Part shown: positions 34,987 through 46,803 of the stretch, piece after piece | Numbering within the stretch: position 1 is the first letter of the stretch | Layout: each line of letters starts with the position of its first letter | From: Blastobasis lacticolella | Lineage: Eukaryota > Arthropoda > Insecta > Lepidoptera > Blastobasidae | DNA length: 64,000 nt | NCBI GenBank assembly: GCA_905147135.1 | Contig: LR990050.1 | Coordinates: 16,366,001 to 16,430,000, forward strand | Direction: 5' to 3' | Position numbers and translations under genes: made by a program | Notes under the pieces: generated by a model | Told to the model about the DNA's origin: nothing | The model's database searches: none | The model's input: only the letters and a program-made list of their open reading frames with translations

Positions 34987-35338
34987 CGAGATCTTGGCGT
35001 TTATAGTCCCGATTGTGCTCTCGCGTACGAGGACCCGGGGTCCGCCTTGACCAAGATCCAGGATTTGGCAGATCAGATAATTACAGTGGAGTGATTGCCA
35101 TCTGACCTCCATGACCCTGCTACCGGGAAACCTGACAAGATTGGATCTTGGTTACACATTCAGTCCCATGATTGTACCGGTTTCCATGAACATAGTGCAC
35201 CATAAGAGTATCGGTTAGTATTCAACCAATGTACATAACTCAGAAAAGAGTCATTGGTTCATGACCGCGGTGGGATTCGAACCCAGTACCTCTCGATTAC
35301 GAGTCTGATACCTTAAGCACTCGTCCACCGACTCCCCA
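34987..35338 (-). mobile_element. tRNA-headed SINE, main family, full copy, minus strand
   Basis: Its box B is intact (complement of GGGATTCGAACCC at 35273-35285), and box A is at 35314-35330. The anticodon-loop position reads CTCGTAA, so the ancestor may be a CGU-type tRNA such as tRNA-Thr. The body and the ATCTTGGCG 3' end match the 39.1- and 45.3-kb copies. This is the best-preserved polymerase III promoter in the window. Confidence 0.82.
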
Positions 35339-37089
35339 GCAGATACTATATTCTGTTGTGTATTTTCATATCTGCGACTTCCAACCCGCTTTGCAATCAT
35401 GAAGCAAAAACATTTGAAATATGATTTCCCCGATATCATCAAACCAAACTCTGGAATCCCAATCGTTTTGATCTAACCGCTCAATCACCGACTAATAAAC
35501 GACAAACCCCAAATAGCTCTGAAACGAACTTGAAAAACCATAACCAAACGTTTCCTAGCTATTTCCGGCCTCATTTCGATTGCATGTATCCAATATCGAG
35601 CATATAGGTTTACTACTTTATCTGTGCTGTTAGGAGTGTCGCTGCTGCGGTTTTTACCTTACCGCCATGTCAAGTCATATATTGGAAAATTTAGTTCCCA
35701 ACGTTGTCACTTAAATGCGAGGGGGAGGTGGAAATACTAAAATTTCCACTTCTTCAGTAGCCTGTCACTCCCCAATATCCGAGTGAGAATCGAATACAGC
35801 CCCGCCCTGGCACATTCCTTTGGTGATTTCATTGACGATCGACTTTTAGTCGTGACAGTTATTTCCACGCTTTGTAGTTTGTACGTTTAGAAATCAAGTG
35901 TTTAAAATATTATTACAGAAAACGAACTTGCTCACCAAGGATAGAGATATTTAACTGATATTTATGGAGATCACCTGTTTGTTCATTCGTCATTATCTCA
36001 TTAAAACGGTGAACATTACAAATAATCTAAAAAGGAGAACAAATTATCATGACACCGATTTTAAAATCGTTAGCCGCCACAGATGCTTAGTACAATCAAC
36101 TCTTCTGTGATTAAATACTGCTGCAGACACAAAGACTTCTATACATATCGATGTCCAGACAACACATTCGGCTTAAGTTTAACTTTAACTTAAAGGGTAA
36201 ACAAATTCTATGCACCAATTTTTGAAATAGAACGCTATAATCGGCAAATCAGATTTTAGAATTGGCTCAGTCAGAAAACGTGGCAGCGTGCTTGCAATGT
36301 CCGGGAACTGAGTGGGTAACTTAAATTTTCATTAAATGAGGCTAGTCGAACTTCGAGCACCACAACGAGCTCGCCACTCGATTTTTGTGCCTCCTACAAG
36401 ATGAAAAGTTATGACAAGAGCGACTTCTTAAATCTGCACTCCGTCAGTTATCCGAGCTACCTACAAGGTAAAAAATTATTACAAGACCGACTTCTAAAAT
36501 CGGTGGCCAATCGGCTAGTCTGCACCGACTGCACTCCGTCAGTCATCCGTCACAGACGCGTGGCATAATCGACTCGGCGGCTGAGCGATTTTCTTCATGA
36601 CAGCCCAATCACAGGTCGGCGAGGGAACGACGTTTATTGATTGGTGTTTCGCTGCGTGCTCTTCTAATGACAGTTCAGTAAGCAGAGCTGGGTTAGATGA
36701 CGTATCTTTCGGTAATATGGTCGGTAAGAAATTTAAGTAGAATTTGCTGCTAGAAATTCGGCGAAATAATTAAATTCTCTGAGTATATTATGTGTTTTTA
36801 TTATCGACTCCTATACAGCTGCACGGCGAAACATAGTCCTATTTCCAACCCTTCTGCACTGATTGCCTGATGATGCCATCTGCATCTATTTGCTACCTGC
36901 AACCTTCACAAGGTCTTTCGTTTGTGAGTTCGTAGGAGTCATGATAGTTTAATCAATTTTAAGGTGGTAGAACTCCGCAAAGCCTGAGCAACAATGCGTG
37001 CTTTTTTGTGTTCCGGTTTGACGGATTGCTTAGCCAGCGCAATTAAAGACTAGAGGCATTTCATCTTAGTCGTCACAGTGACAACCCAC
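35339..37089. other. Non-coding DNA with an imperfect duplication
   Basis: Between about 36396 and 36555 two related units share CTACAAG(A/G)T..AAA, AGCGACTTCT/CCGACTTCT and GCACTCCGTCAGT(T/C)ATCCG. No gene is supported. Confidence 0.4.
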
Positions 37090-37216
37090 CTGCTGTTCTG
37101 CATGTTTTGTTGCTTGCAACCTAAACACATGAATCTTAGATATTATGAGAGACAGTTACCGCTTACCATCAGGTGGGCTGTCTGTTCGTTTGTCACAGCA
37201 TCAAATAAAAAAAAAA
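37090..37216 (+). mobile_element. LINE 3' end with poly(A)
   Basis: It carries TTGCTTGCAACCTAAACACATG, ACCGCTTACCATCAGGTGGG and an A10 run at 37207-37216, a typical lepidopteran retroelement terminus. Confidence 0.65.
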
Positions 37217-37738
37217 TTCTACACATTGTTTTCAAGCATTGTGTAATACATTAGCAGAGGTAATAGGGGAAATATTTAACTTTGAAGCGGTACTAACATG
37301 TCAAAACGCATTCGCCCAATGGCTCATTGAAATATCAACAGCGGGAAACAGCTGGCGGGCCACGGTAGCGTAATGCCACTTGATCAGTTATAGCGCAGTG
37401 CATATAACTATCGAGCGGCGCGACTAATTATTGTGGTTCAAGAGAGGAGCGAAAGAAAATCTAAATTATGACGGCGAAAGAAAACCAAAGTGCAAGGAGC
37501 TAAGGGTATGTCCAAATGTCTGCCAATGCGCAGATTTTGTTTTTTAAAGCTCAATATTCGAAACATATTTATTTATATTTATTTTTATTGAGTACAGTTA
37601 ACACCCGTATTCACAAACAATATCTCTAGTAAGTAGTCTTAAATGTACTACGTTGAATAAGGTTCTATAATTGGTCAATTTCGTTCATTTTGACGGACGC
37701 ATAGTGCGCGTCACCACTCAAGTATTGTCCACCGTGAG
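37217..37738. other. Non-coding DNA
   Basis: Nothing recognisable apart from an AT-rich low-complexity run at about 37563-37592. Confidence 0.4.
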
Positions 37739-37877
37739 GTGCTGTCCTAATTGAGAACGGTCGTACGACCGTGGTCGTGCGACGGGCGGTTTTGAGGTCT
37801 TCTATTATCTACGGTCGGGTATTGGTCGGGCTACGTTCGTGGTCGCACAACCGCTGCCAATTAGTACCTACAGCGCC
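37739..37877. mobile_element. Small GC-rich foldback, GCTGTCCTAATTG family, copy 1
   Basis: The start GGTGCTGTCCTAATTG pairs with an inverted end CTAATTGG..AGCGCC, and the inner CGGTCGTACGACCG is itself a palindrome. It shares GTCGTGCGACGGGCGGTTTT with the element inside the SINE at 62.1 kb. Confidence 0.75.
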
Positions 37878-39104
37878 TGAGACCTCATAAAAACTTTACT
37901 GAACGGATGTAATTGTAAAACTAACATAAAACAAGTAATCTGATATTAATCTATATTATTTATAGTACTTGCTTTCTTGGCTTTGTGGAGATCTCTGGGG
38001 GAGGCCCATGCCCAGCAGATGATGATGATTAATAGTACAACCATACAATTCTTTATTATGTATAGTTAATTAAGTAAGTGTGGAGTCTCCTAATACAGGC
38101 AATAAATGCTAAAAAAGGGGTTCTTGCCACTTATTATAAGGCACATATTATAAACAAATAAAGATTTATTTATTTATTATTTTATTTATTTCATTGTTTT
38201 TGTTGAAGCTCAACTTCTTATCCATCCACTACGTTGCAAATTACGTATTGCATTAATTTTGCTGCCCATATAACACATACTGCGACATAACTTTTCAAAT
38301 CGTCCCCGCCTTCAGTTTAACACATCCGCATCACCGAACACCCAGGTAGTGCTCCCTCGCAGCGGCTCCAATAATTTTATGCATGAAATTTGCTTTACAC
38401 GTGAGGTGTATTTAGTTTAAAGAGCCATCAGGGATCGGTGTCGCTCAAGCCTGAATTTGATGTTTAAACTGCGCCACCCCCGTACTTGCTTTCTTGGCTT
38501 TACGGTGAACGCTTAGTTGGTGAACACAATGGTGAAGGTTGTTAGGGGAACAAAGTAAATCTATTTTATTTATATCGAAAGTACGATTCTGGAAAGTAAC
38601 AAACGTAGAGTATTACAATGGTAAGTATTATTTACAGGAAGGTAAAGAAGAGTCTATACAATAAAATACTCTTTATTTGCACACCAAATAACAAAAATAT
38701 GGTAAGTAGTACAAACGCCGGTATTATCTTCCAGACAAAAGTTGTCTTGGTAAGGACAAAAACACAGAATTATAGCAGCAGATAGGTTTACAGTTTATAA
38801 TGTCTGTTAGTAACGTTGATAGGATGTGTGAAAGTAAGTTACAAGATATTGCCGTGACCAAGATGAACTGTGGTGATGTTTTTGTCAAAGTATCCTGATG
38901 CATAGATTCATCGTCATCGTAGCGGTAAATCCCGGCTCAGTGGCAAGCGGTAAATCTGCTAGCCGGAGTTCGCTCTTCTACTAGGTAAGCACTTTCAGAT
39001 TTACTGAAAGCGGTTTTCAAATTTGCGGTGTTATTGCTTTTAACTTGCTGCGACTGCCATCGGAGTCGCACAGCCCGTTAGATACTTTGATTATAACACA
39101 ATAC
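37878..39104. other. Non-coding DNA
   Basis: It includes a GATGATGATGATT scrap at about 38020 and an ATTTATTT low-complexity run at about 38160. No gene. Confidence 0.4.
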
Positions 39105-39118
39105 TTATCCGCAACTCT

Positions 39119-39470
39119 GGAACGTTGGTGGCCGAATGGTTAATGTATCCGACTCGTAAGCGAGAGGTGCCGGGTTGGTATTTCACTGCGGCCATGTACC
39201 AATGACTCTTTTCTGAGTTACGTACATTAGTTGAATACTAGCTCTTACGGCAAAGGAAAATATCGTGAAGAACCCTGCGCATTCAGGCGACTGAATGTGT
39301 AACCATGTTCCAATCCTCCCTGGTAGCATGGTCTCGTAAGTCAGATGGCAGCCGCTCCACTGTAGTTATCTGATCTATCAAATCCTGTATCACGGTCAAG
39401 GCGGACCCCGGGCCCGAGTGCGCGAGAGCACAACCGGGACATAAACGCCAAGATGACAATTTAATATTAA
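39119..39470 (+). mobile_element. tRNA-headed SINE, main family, with 14-bp target duplication
   Basis: A full-length 352-bp copy flanked by perfect TTATCCGCAACTCT at 39105-39118 and 39471-39484, the signature of LINE-driven retrotransposition. Its head has box A TGGCCGAATGG and a weak box B; its tail ends CGCCAAGATGACAATTTAAT. Confidence 0.93.
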
Positions 39471-39484
39471 TTATCCGCAACTCT

Positions 39485-40437
39485 ATTATTGACCTAGTTC
39501 GAATATGGTTTTAAAACTTATAATCACTATCCAACTGCATTCCACCACTGGCGTCAGCTTTGCGCACCCTTATACAGAAACTTGTTACAAAAAATCTTTA
39601 TAAAATGTACAACTACTATTGCAGCTGCAACCTCCCCAGCTACGAAACATTAATAGTCAAAGAGTCCGATCTGTATCCCGCGGGCTGTAATGCTTGCTAC
39701 ATGCAAATCCCGTCTGATTTGCATCTCTGTATCCACCCTCGAGTTGAGATAAGGAGATACATGGATATCGAGATAGGAGATTGTGAAGATGCAACGGAAA
39801 AATATAACGGGCAAAAGCTTTCTGCTTGTAAAAGCGTACGGTACATAATAGTAAAATGTAAATATAATGCGTTTTAAGACAAACATTTGCGCTTTCAAAT
39901 GTTTTTTTCCAAGTCGGAAAACTGGACCGTAACGAAAAGGTCTATATAGTCTTACCTTAGTAACTTCAAAACTATTCTTTATCTATACTATTTCTATTAT
40001 ATTACTATTACTATTCAGCTCGTTGTTTTGACTTTTAATTTGCGTCGGAGACGAGTGGGGCGACAGGGGAGGGGCACTGCATTGAATGAACGAAATGCGC
40101 GCTCTCGCGCATTTATATTAATGTAACTCACGACTCACACGTGACATTGTTCTTAAATGTATTTATTGAGTTTGTCAACAACAATCTATCTATATATATA
40201 TACAAATAGGTGCAATTTGGGTAATTTTTATAGTAAAGTAAATATTAAAGGTCTGGCCCACAGCCCGTGCAAGAGCCAGTAAAAAATACTAATTACGGCT
40301 ATCGTCGGAAAGAGGGGGCCATGGGCCACACGTGGGTACCCCATTGTCGAGGCAGGTTCGAGAGCGTCTCAAAGCTGTCAAGGTACGCTTAGTAACCGAC
40401 GCCTACTATACGAGCACAACCCTCTTTGCCACCAACA
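39485..40437. other. Non-coding DNA
   Basis: A 105-codon ORF (39560-39877, TTG start) is cysteine-rich but has no recognised domain and no ATG until residue 16. I treat it as chance. The GC-rich stretch 40290-40440 is unexplained. Confidence 0.35.
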
Positions 40438-40853
40438 ATGAGGAGTTTCCCAGTAGGTATTGATAGTTTGTTTCAAAAAGCATCAATAGATGGCGCTCCT
40501 ACAATTTTGGTAATCTTCTTTAAATCTGTATGATGGTGGCAGTGATTTCATGCAGCCAAGTAATACTAAACTTGAAAATTAAGTGTTTATTAATATAAAC
40601 ATAACTGTTAAAGGTTGAACGAAGTGTAAAAAGAAATATTTATAGAAGTTGGCACTATGTTCCATTATTATTACATCCTCTAAAATGGTTGAAAACTATT
40701 GACAAATATAATATTATCCAATACAACGTACCCAGTGTTTATATCCTGTTTGCTAAGAACCTATTTCAAGCGATTATCAATTACCAAAATTGTCGGGGTG
40801 CCATCTAGTGAGTGGTTAGGAATGCCTTAAATATCTATCGGAAAACTCCTCAT
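40438..40853. mobile_element. 418-bp MITE family, copy 2
   Basis: A 416-bp copy with termini ATGAGGAGTTTCCC and the inverted GGAAAACTCCTCAT, the same inner inverted repeat as copy 1, and near-identity throughout. Unlike copy 1 it is not flanked by TA on both sides (CA at left, AG at right). Confidence 0.85.
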
Positions 40854-43800
40854 AGGTAGACGGTTCACGTTAAAACCAACGGCCGTGTGTTCCGATACAG
40901 CCCCATCTGGTTTTTTTACACAATCACGTTTTGTTTTGTTGTTTAAAATACTGACTATTTTGGCTTATAGAAAGATGCAATTTCTGATTGTCTGTTTGTT
41001 TTTGGCCTGTCTTTGTATGTATGTATGTAAATTCTTGAACTGCATTCTCTGGTGTTGTTTCTATTATTATTACTATTTTTTTTTGTTCAAAACAGCGTAA
41101 TAGTAAGATTGAAAAATTTTAAATTGTGCAGCTGGTGCGACTGTTCAACCTTAACTTTTTACGTTTGGTGGGTACACATTAAGTCGATAAATGTTGTTGT
41201 CGTATGTACTTAACTGCGATTTATATTATAATTATATGTGAAAACTTGGAAATGGCGAAATATGACCCATATGTTTATAAAACCATGTAATAATTTAAGC
41301 TGTAAGTATTCCAAATAAAATAAAATAATTTAAAATTGGTGTATCTAAGTTGGGTGCAAGAAAAACTGTGATAATTTTGGTATAAATTTTGCAGTTTGTA
41401 TACCAGAATAAGTCGTGTATTTACATATAAATATAATATTAGACAACCAGCTAGCAGAATCTAATGTTGTAATATATATCTGTTGACAGTACGTGCATCA
41501 AAACTTCTCACGGTGGCGCTGGCTTGGGCTTCTCAAAATCAATATTGCGCTACCCAAGCTCTTCCCCGCACGCGATTGCTCAACGCTCCTCTCCATATAC
41601 ATCCGCTACGCTCATTAGAGCCACTGTATTATTTCCCGGCTAACCCTGAGATGCTATCAGTTTCAGGCGGTCTCGTGATTCCGAGGGATTATACAGCGCA
41701 GCTAGCGGCTCGCTGTGAAGTCGCCGGCCGATGAATACTAATTCCTAAACCCTCCAACACACGTGAGGTCCTGCTTTAGTTGCGATGAATAAGTCATAAG
41801 CTTTCAAGATTTTGGAATTGAGAATTTCATGCGGGAAGATCATTAGGGATACCTATATTCTGAGAGTTTATCAAGGCATGATCGTAGCGTTAATTTTTGT
41901 TCTAAATTTATTATTGTATTTAAAGAAGCTGTGTGGCAAGTGATTAGCGAGTCGGTATAGAAAGCGGGCGACTCAGGGGCTTTTTTCTAACGTATTTACA
42001 ATTAGCTGCAGATAAATGTAACTGCCGCGCCCCGGTGATAGTTATTTCGTAATCCTGGGGGTTAACATTTTTTTTAAATGTGACGCCTACTCTTTCGGCG
42101 AACTTAAATACCGTCACTCTGAATCCCCATATCTTGTCGTCTTAACAGAGCGATTGTGGGCAGATGTCACTTGCCTCACAATTTCCTGTCACTTTTTCCT
42201 GGTGTACCAGGAACTCAACTACTAATTCCTGGCACGCTCAAAGGCAGATTTGAGCTGGTCAATCTATCGCATAGATCCTCTTCCGTGCGGTGCGTCACTC
42301 TGCCCTGATGATAAGACGACCGCTCAATGTTCACGTTTCTGAATCAAATATAAACAACAAGAAAATAAGGGCTCGAATGAGCCTGGTTTTAGTTGTTTTA
42401 GTAAAGTTTAGATTTGGCTACATCTTCTTTATTAATTTATCCATTGCGGTTCTCGTCATTCTTCCATATTTTAGAAGAGAGGACATAAGTTAAATTTGTG
42501 GATATGCATGAAATTCGCTGACCGTGGCCAGCGTGGTGGATTCGGTCCATTCCGTCTCAACTGAATGAAGCCTAGTCTACAATATTGGGACAATTATTGA
42601 TGACGGTATCCCAGCTGATAATCATTAATTTCATCGCAACGCTTCTCTTTCACTGAAATATTCAAAATATTCAAATGCTTATATCAATAAATAAAACAAT
42701 TTGTAACGAGCATGAAGACAAATGAAGACAATGGAAGTGAAGCTATTTATTTCTGAAGAACTCTGTCATCAATTATACCACATCCCAATAACAATATTGT
42801 ATTAGCATGATTGCCCGGGTTATTAGCATTTGTTTAGGCTTGCCTCGTTACGCTCGCGTTGACGACGGTGGATGAATATTCTATTGATATTTGCACACCA
42901 AACCGTATATATTTGGTGAAAATAAATATGGAGAATTGTCTCAAAGGGAGTCTAGAGTTCGTTTGGGCTGAACACAAAATTCCTGGAGTAGTATTACCTG
43001 ACACATGTTAAAAATATATGTTTTGATTCGGTAAAAACGGTCGGTCCCTTGACGGTTATTATTTTACGACCTGATTTTGAGCATGCATAAAATACCTAAG
43101 TTAGAGAAATGAACGGGGCTCCTTCGATTTACGTAAAATAACCAAGTACATAAAAATGTTATTTTCTTTAAGCGTAGCTTTCACGCATAAATCAACCACT
43201 TCCAAAAGTACTTCCTTTATCGCAAAAAGATAAATCACAGGTCTAGTGGCTACATACATCTTTACAACCGCTACGTTTCGGACAAGATCTCAGGGACCGA
43301 TAGGACGGATAGGCAGGTAATGCTTCTAATTCTTCAGGCGGTTTCTTTCAATATTCGGTCGAGATACGGTTACCTAAAAAAGCTTGTGGATTTTCTCTCA
43401 GCCCGTGGATATTGGCAAGAGCTTAGGGTATCAGATAACCGAATTTCCCTGACAAATACTCTAGAGGAATATATGCGTCATGTTCGTTCGGTCAAATAAA
43501 GATTCCATTCGTTGAAATAAAATTTTTGCTCGTCCTAAGTTCTCCAACGTTCCGATCCTGGGTGGAACTTTGTTATCCGGCTCGAAGGACTAATGTTTTT
43601 AGAGTTCCGTCAGAGCGAAATGCAATTTGCGAAGTTCTTTTGTTCGTACGTCTGCCCAGTAGTGGAATTCATGGGAAAGAAAATTAGATCCGCGGCGACG
43701 AGCGCTGACGTATCCCACGTACAGATATGAGAGTGATTCTTTTATTATTCGTAATTCCAGCTCCAATTTCCGAGAAATAAATTTAGGTATTCTGGCGGAT

Positions 43801-44261
43801 GAGGATAAAGAATTGCACAAACCTAAAAAGGGCAAAGGAGTCCGCCATTCACGAAGCAATAGCTTTCCGAACGATTTGGCACGGCGCAAATAAAGCGATT
43901 GTCAAAAATAACCAAATAACCGTGCGCAGTCGTCCCAATTACCCACATTATTCGGGAAAAGTCTCAATACGGGCGATTAAAACCGTAACCGTAACACGGA
44001 ACCCCCATTATCCGGCTGCGAGGTACCCGGCTATAACGAGTGTCTAACCGTCAAATAATTTTATTTTTAACCCCCCGCCTGCCGAGATAAAAAACGGCCA
44101 AGTTTAAATGGGAAAAGTTGCGAATGAAAAGATCCCATCATTACGGCGGCGGATTGATACAAAGATGGTTTAGATTATAACTGTGTTTGTTTGAAATGGT
44201 CCTTTTTTAATACGGTGCAGGTTTAAGGGCCGTTTATATTTAAGTTACGTTTATGTTTATT
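40854..44261. other. Non-coding DNA
   Basis: A long stretch with few recognisable repeats. A GC-richer patch at 41480-41740 contains an 83-codon ORF (TTG start) without recognised domain. The block 43500-44160 is of balanced composition and repeat-free and may be regulatory. No exon could be supported. Confidence 0.4.
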
Positions 44262-44639
44262 TTAAGAGAGGTAGGGCATAGCGGAGTATCTCGTTCGAAT
44301 TGGAGCCGCCCGACTGGGGAAGTACCTCCACCTTACAGAATATCGCAGCTAAATAATACTCTTTTAAATAGTATTGTGTTTCTGCCGGTGAGTAAGGTTT
44401 CCAGTGCTCCATGGGGTGGGGATTTGCTCCATGGGGTGGGGATTTGGGGAACCGTGGCTTTGGCAGTGGAGTGGCATTTGCCTTTTGCTGCCAGAGCAAC
44501 GTGTTATAGAGGTGGGCAACGCATTCGCGATACTCTTGGTATTGCTAATGTCTATAGGCAGTGGTGACTACTTCCCATCAGGTGGCCCGCTTGCCTGTTT
44601 GCCTATCGTATATCATAAAAAAAAAAAAAAAAAAAAAAA
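44262..44639 (+). mobile_element. LINE 3' end, longest copy, with poly(A)
   Basis: It contains TTTTAAGAGAGGTAGGGC, TTTCTGCCGGTGAGTAAGG, a 20-bp tandem duplication (44406-44445), GTTATAGAGGTGGGCAACGC and the shared tail, and ends in an uninterrupted A run of just over 20. The A run suggests a fairly young insertion. Apparent ORFs across it are not proteins. Confidence 0.8.
44406..44445. repeat. 20-bp tandem duplication in the LINE tail
   Basis: Two perfect copies of GCTCCATGGGGTGGGGATTT; copies at 4.5 and 49.2 kb have one. Confidence 0.95.
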
Positions 44640-45324
44640 TATGGGATTCCGTTTGTTGGTTTTTTGTTCCATCAATGATTTTCTGTATTCAAATTATCGA
44701 GCATACCTTTGAAACAACTTTAAAATACTTAATTAGAGAAAGAGAGAGTGAATGAACTTAGAGAGAATTTAGTCTTCTTTCGTGCAAAAAGAAAATATTG
44801 TTTTAAAGGGCGGAGAAGATGCCGTTGCCCATATTTTATCTACCCACGAAAACGAAACAGCAAGAAAAACGGATGCTGATTAATGTTGTTGTTCAAGCAT
44901 ATACATACATATTCAAGCCAATGTTTCCAAATACACGCACTAAATGCTGAGTCAGCACGCCCGCGGAGTGCGCAAACAGTGCCGTCCATATCCGCATCCG
45001 CATCCAATCCGCATCCGTTTGATCGTTTTGACGAGGCGATTGTCTCTGGACGCGCCAATTACCGCTTAGTTGACTCAGCCGTTCCTGATTGATTCGCCAC
45101 AGGTACACCTGAACTCGGTTTGCTGGGTCGCTGTAATTATTTAGCGGACCGACTGTGAACTGCTGACGGTATGCAACGCGTAGATGATGACGTAGTTTAG
45201 TGGAGGATGGTCTGAGTTGTAGTAAAACATGTTCTGATTGTTGTTGTTTCAAGTTTGAGCGCAAAATTTGTCTATTGTTTTTTACTGCTTACTACCGTCG
45301 GTTGTTCATTTAGTTTTTTAACAG
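44640..45324. other. Non-coding DNA
   Basis: Includes CATCCGCATCCG-type short repeats at about 44990-45017 and unremarkable sequence. A 123-codon minus ORF at 44893-45264 has no recognised domain. Confidence 0.4.
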
Positions 45325-45337
45325 TTTATTATGCACA

Positions 45338-45706
45338 GGAGCGCCGGTGGCCTAATGGCTAAGGGGTCCGACTCGTACCCCGTGGTACCGGGTTTTAATC
45401 TCAGTGCCGCCTTGTACTAATGACTCATTTCAGAGTTACGTACATTAGTTGAATACTAACTGATGCTCTTACCGTGAGGGAAAACAATCGTGATGAAACC
45501 TGCACATTCCGGCGATTGAATGTGTAACCATGATCCAATCTGGTCAGACTTGTGTGGTTAGTACCAGGTTCACGAAGGTCAGATGACAGTCGCTCCACTG
45601 TAAGTATCTGACCAACTAAATATTGGATCATGGTCAAGGCAGACCCCGTTCCCTCGTGCGCAAGAGCACAACCAGGACATTAACGCCAAGATTATAATTT
45701 ATTATT
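45338..45706 (+). mobile_element. tRNA-headed SINE, main family, with 13-bp target duplication
   Basis: A full-length copy bounded by TTTATTATGCACA (45325-45337) and TTTATTGTGCACA (45707-45719). The head has TGGCCTAATGGCTAAGG and a degraded box B (GGGTTTTAATC). The body matches the 39.1-kb copy throughout. Confidence 0.92.
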
Positions 45707-45719
45707 TTTATTGTGCACA

Positions 45720-46648
45720 ATGACAGATAGCACTCCGGACTCACGACTCGGTTCCATGAATCATTTTTTATTTACTAGAGAACCCACTGACATACTCTTG
45801 GTATACAATATTGTCAATGCCTAGGGGTACAGTACTCATTAAGCTCTCTCCAAAGAGCCCAAACACGATGGTATTATTGCATTCATTAGTTCCTATGACT
45901 ACCTATCGACTCCATCATCGGACCAACTCCATGGTGCCATAATAATGCAATGTCATCCAAGTTACATAGGTATACCAAATTTCAGCTCAATTGAACAGCA
46001 GGAAGTGGGTTAAATTAGGCTTGCAAGATTTGCCCCGCACAGTAACATACAAACTATTGTTAGTTAAATAAACAAAACTCGTAAAAACAATACAAGAGGT
46101 AAGTACAGCTTATTTAAGGACACATGTCTTACAGGAGCAGTTTAATTAGTTAATTATAGTTTCCACTCTCACAATCACGGAATTGGACAACATTTCCTAG
46201 AGAAAATAAAATAAATATTGGTGACAATTTCCGAGTAAAAACTAAACACCTGGCGCGGCTCGCACAAAACAACTCCACGGCAAAACTATTTCCAAGCTTA
46301 ACACTCTCGAAAAACCGGTCTATCCCCATAACGCGTGTAACAATTGGGCTGTCAAAAGGAATGAGGGGCGTAGGTTTGATTCCGGAAAATCAATGGGTCC
46401 ATTAGCGGAGATCTTTGGCCATTTCCTTTGGAGCCGGTCACGGGGCTAATGTGGGCCCGCCTCCGAAGATTGACCCTCGTAACACGATCTCGTGGGTAGA
46501 GGTCGCTAGGACGAAGACCGGAAACGGAATTGCGATAGCGTTGTACAGAAGGCAAATCAGTCGACTACACATAAACCTCTTTCATGACATTTATTTGTTT
46601 GTATCAGGCTACAGAGGCCCATAGATATATATAATGTTTTAATCTATC
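45720..46648. other. Non-coding DNA; unique GC-richer block
   Basis: 46300-46620 is repeat-free and of higher GC than its flanks; it has short ORFs on both strands but no domain. It is possibly regulatory. Confidence 0.35.
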
Positions 46649-46803
46649 GCGGTTATTATCAGACATTTTAAAGGTATGTTTCGATCTTCCTACTGCGTAC
46701 CCGTGACCATGATGCATGCAACTGCGTCGAAATATCGGGCTACTCGTCAACAAAGGTACGCGGTAGGAAACCCGGAACATACCTTCAAAATGTCCATTGA
46801 TAT
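46649..46803. mobile_element. Foldback repeat, GGTACGCGGTAGGAAACC family
   Basis: The arms 46649-46702 and 46755-46803 pair through GACATTTTAAAGGTATGTT and TACTGCGTACC with their near complements. The centre carries ACTGCGTCGAAATATCGGG, a sequence frequent in lepidopteran DNA. Confidence 0.75.

Noticed and set aside
34939..35338. Functional tRNA gene
   Set aside because: tRNA-like boxes A and B are present but the sequence continues into the SINE body, and the cloverleaf stems are not maintained.
39560..39877. Cysteine-rich 105-codon ORF
   Set aside because: TTG start, no signal peptide, irregular cysteine spacing and no splice or family support.
41483..41734. 83-codon ORF in a GC-richer patch
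   Set aside because: It starts at TTG and no domain is recognised. An AG before 41489 could be an acceptor, but no donor or partner exon was found.
44253..44712. ORFs of 80-104 codons
   Set aside because: They translate the LINE 3' tail and recur in the other copies in shifted frames.
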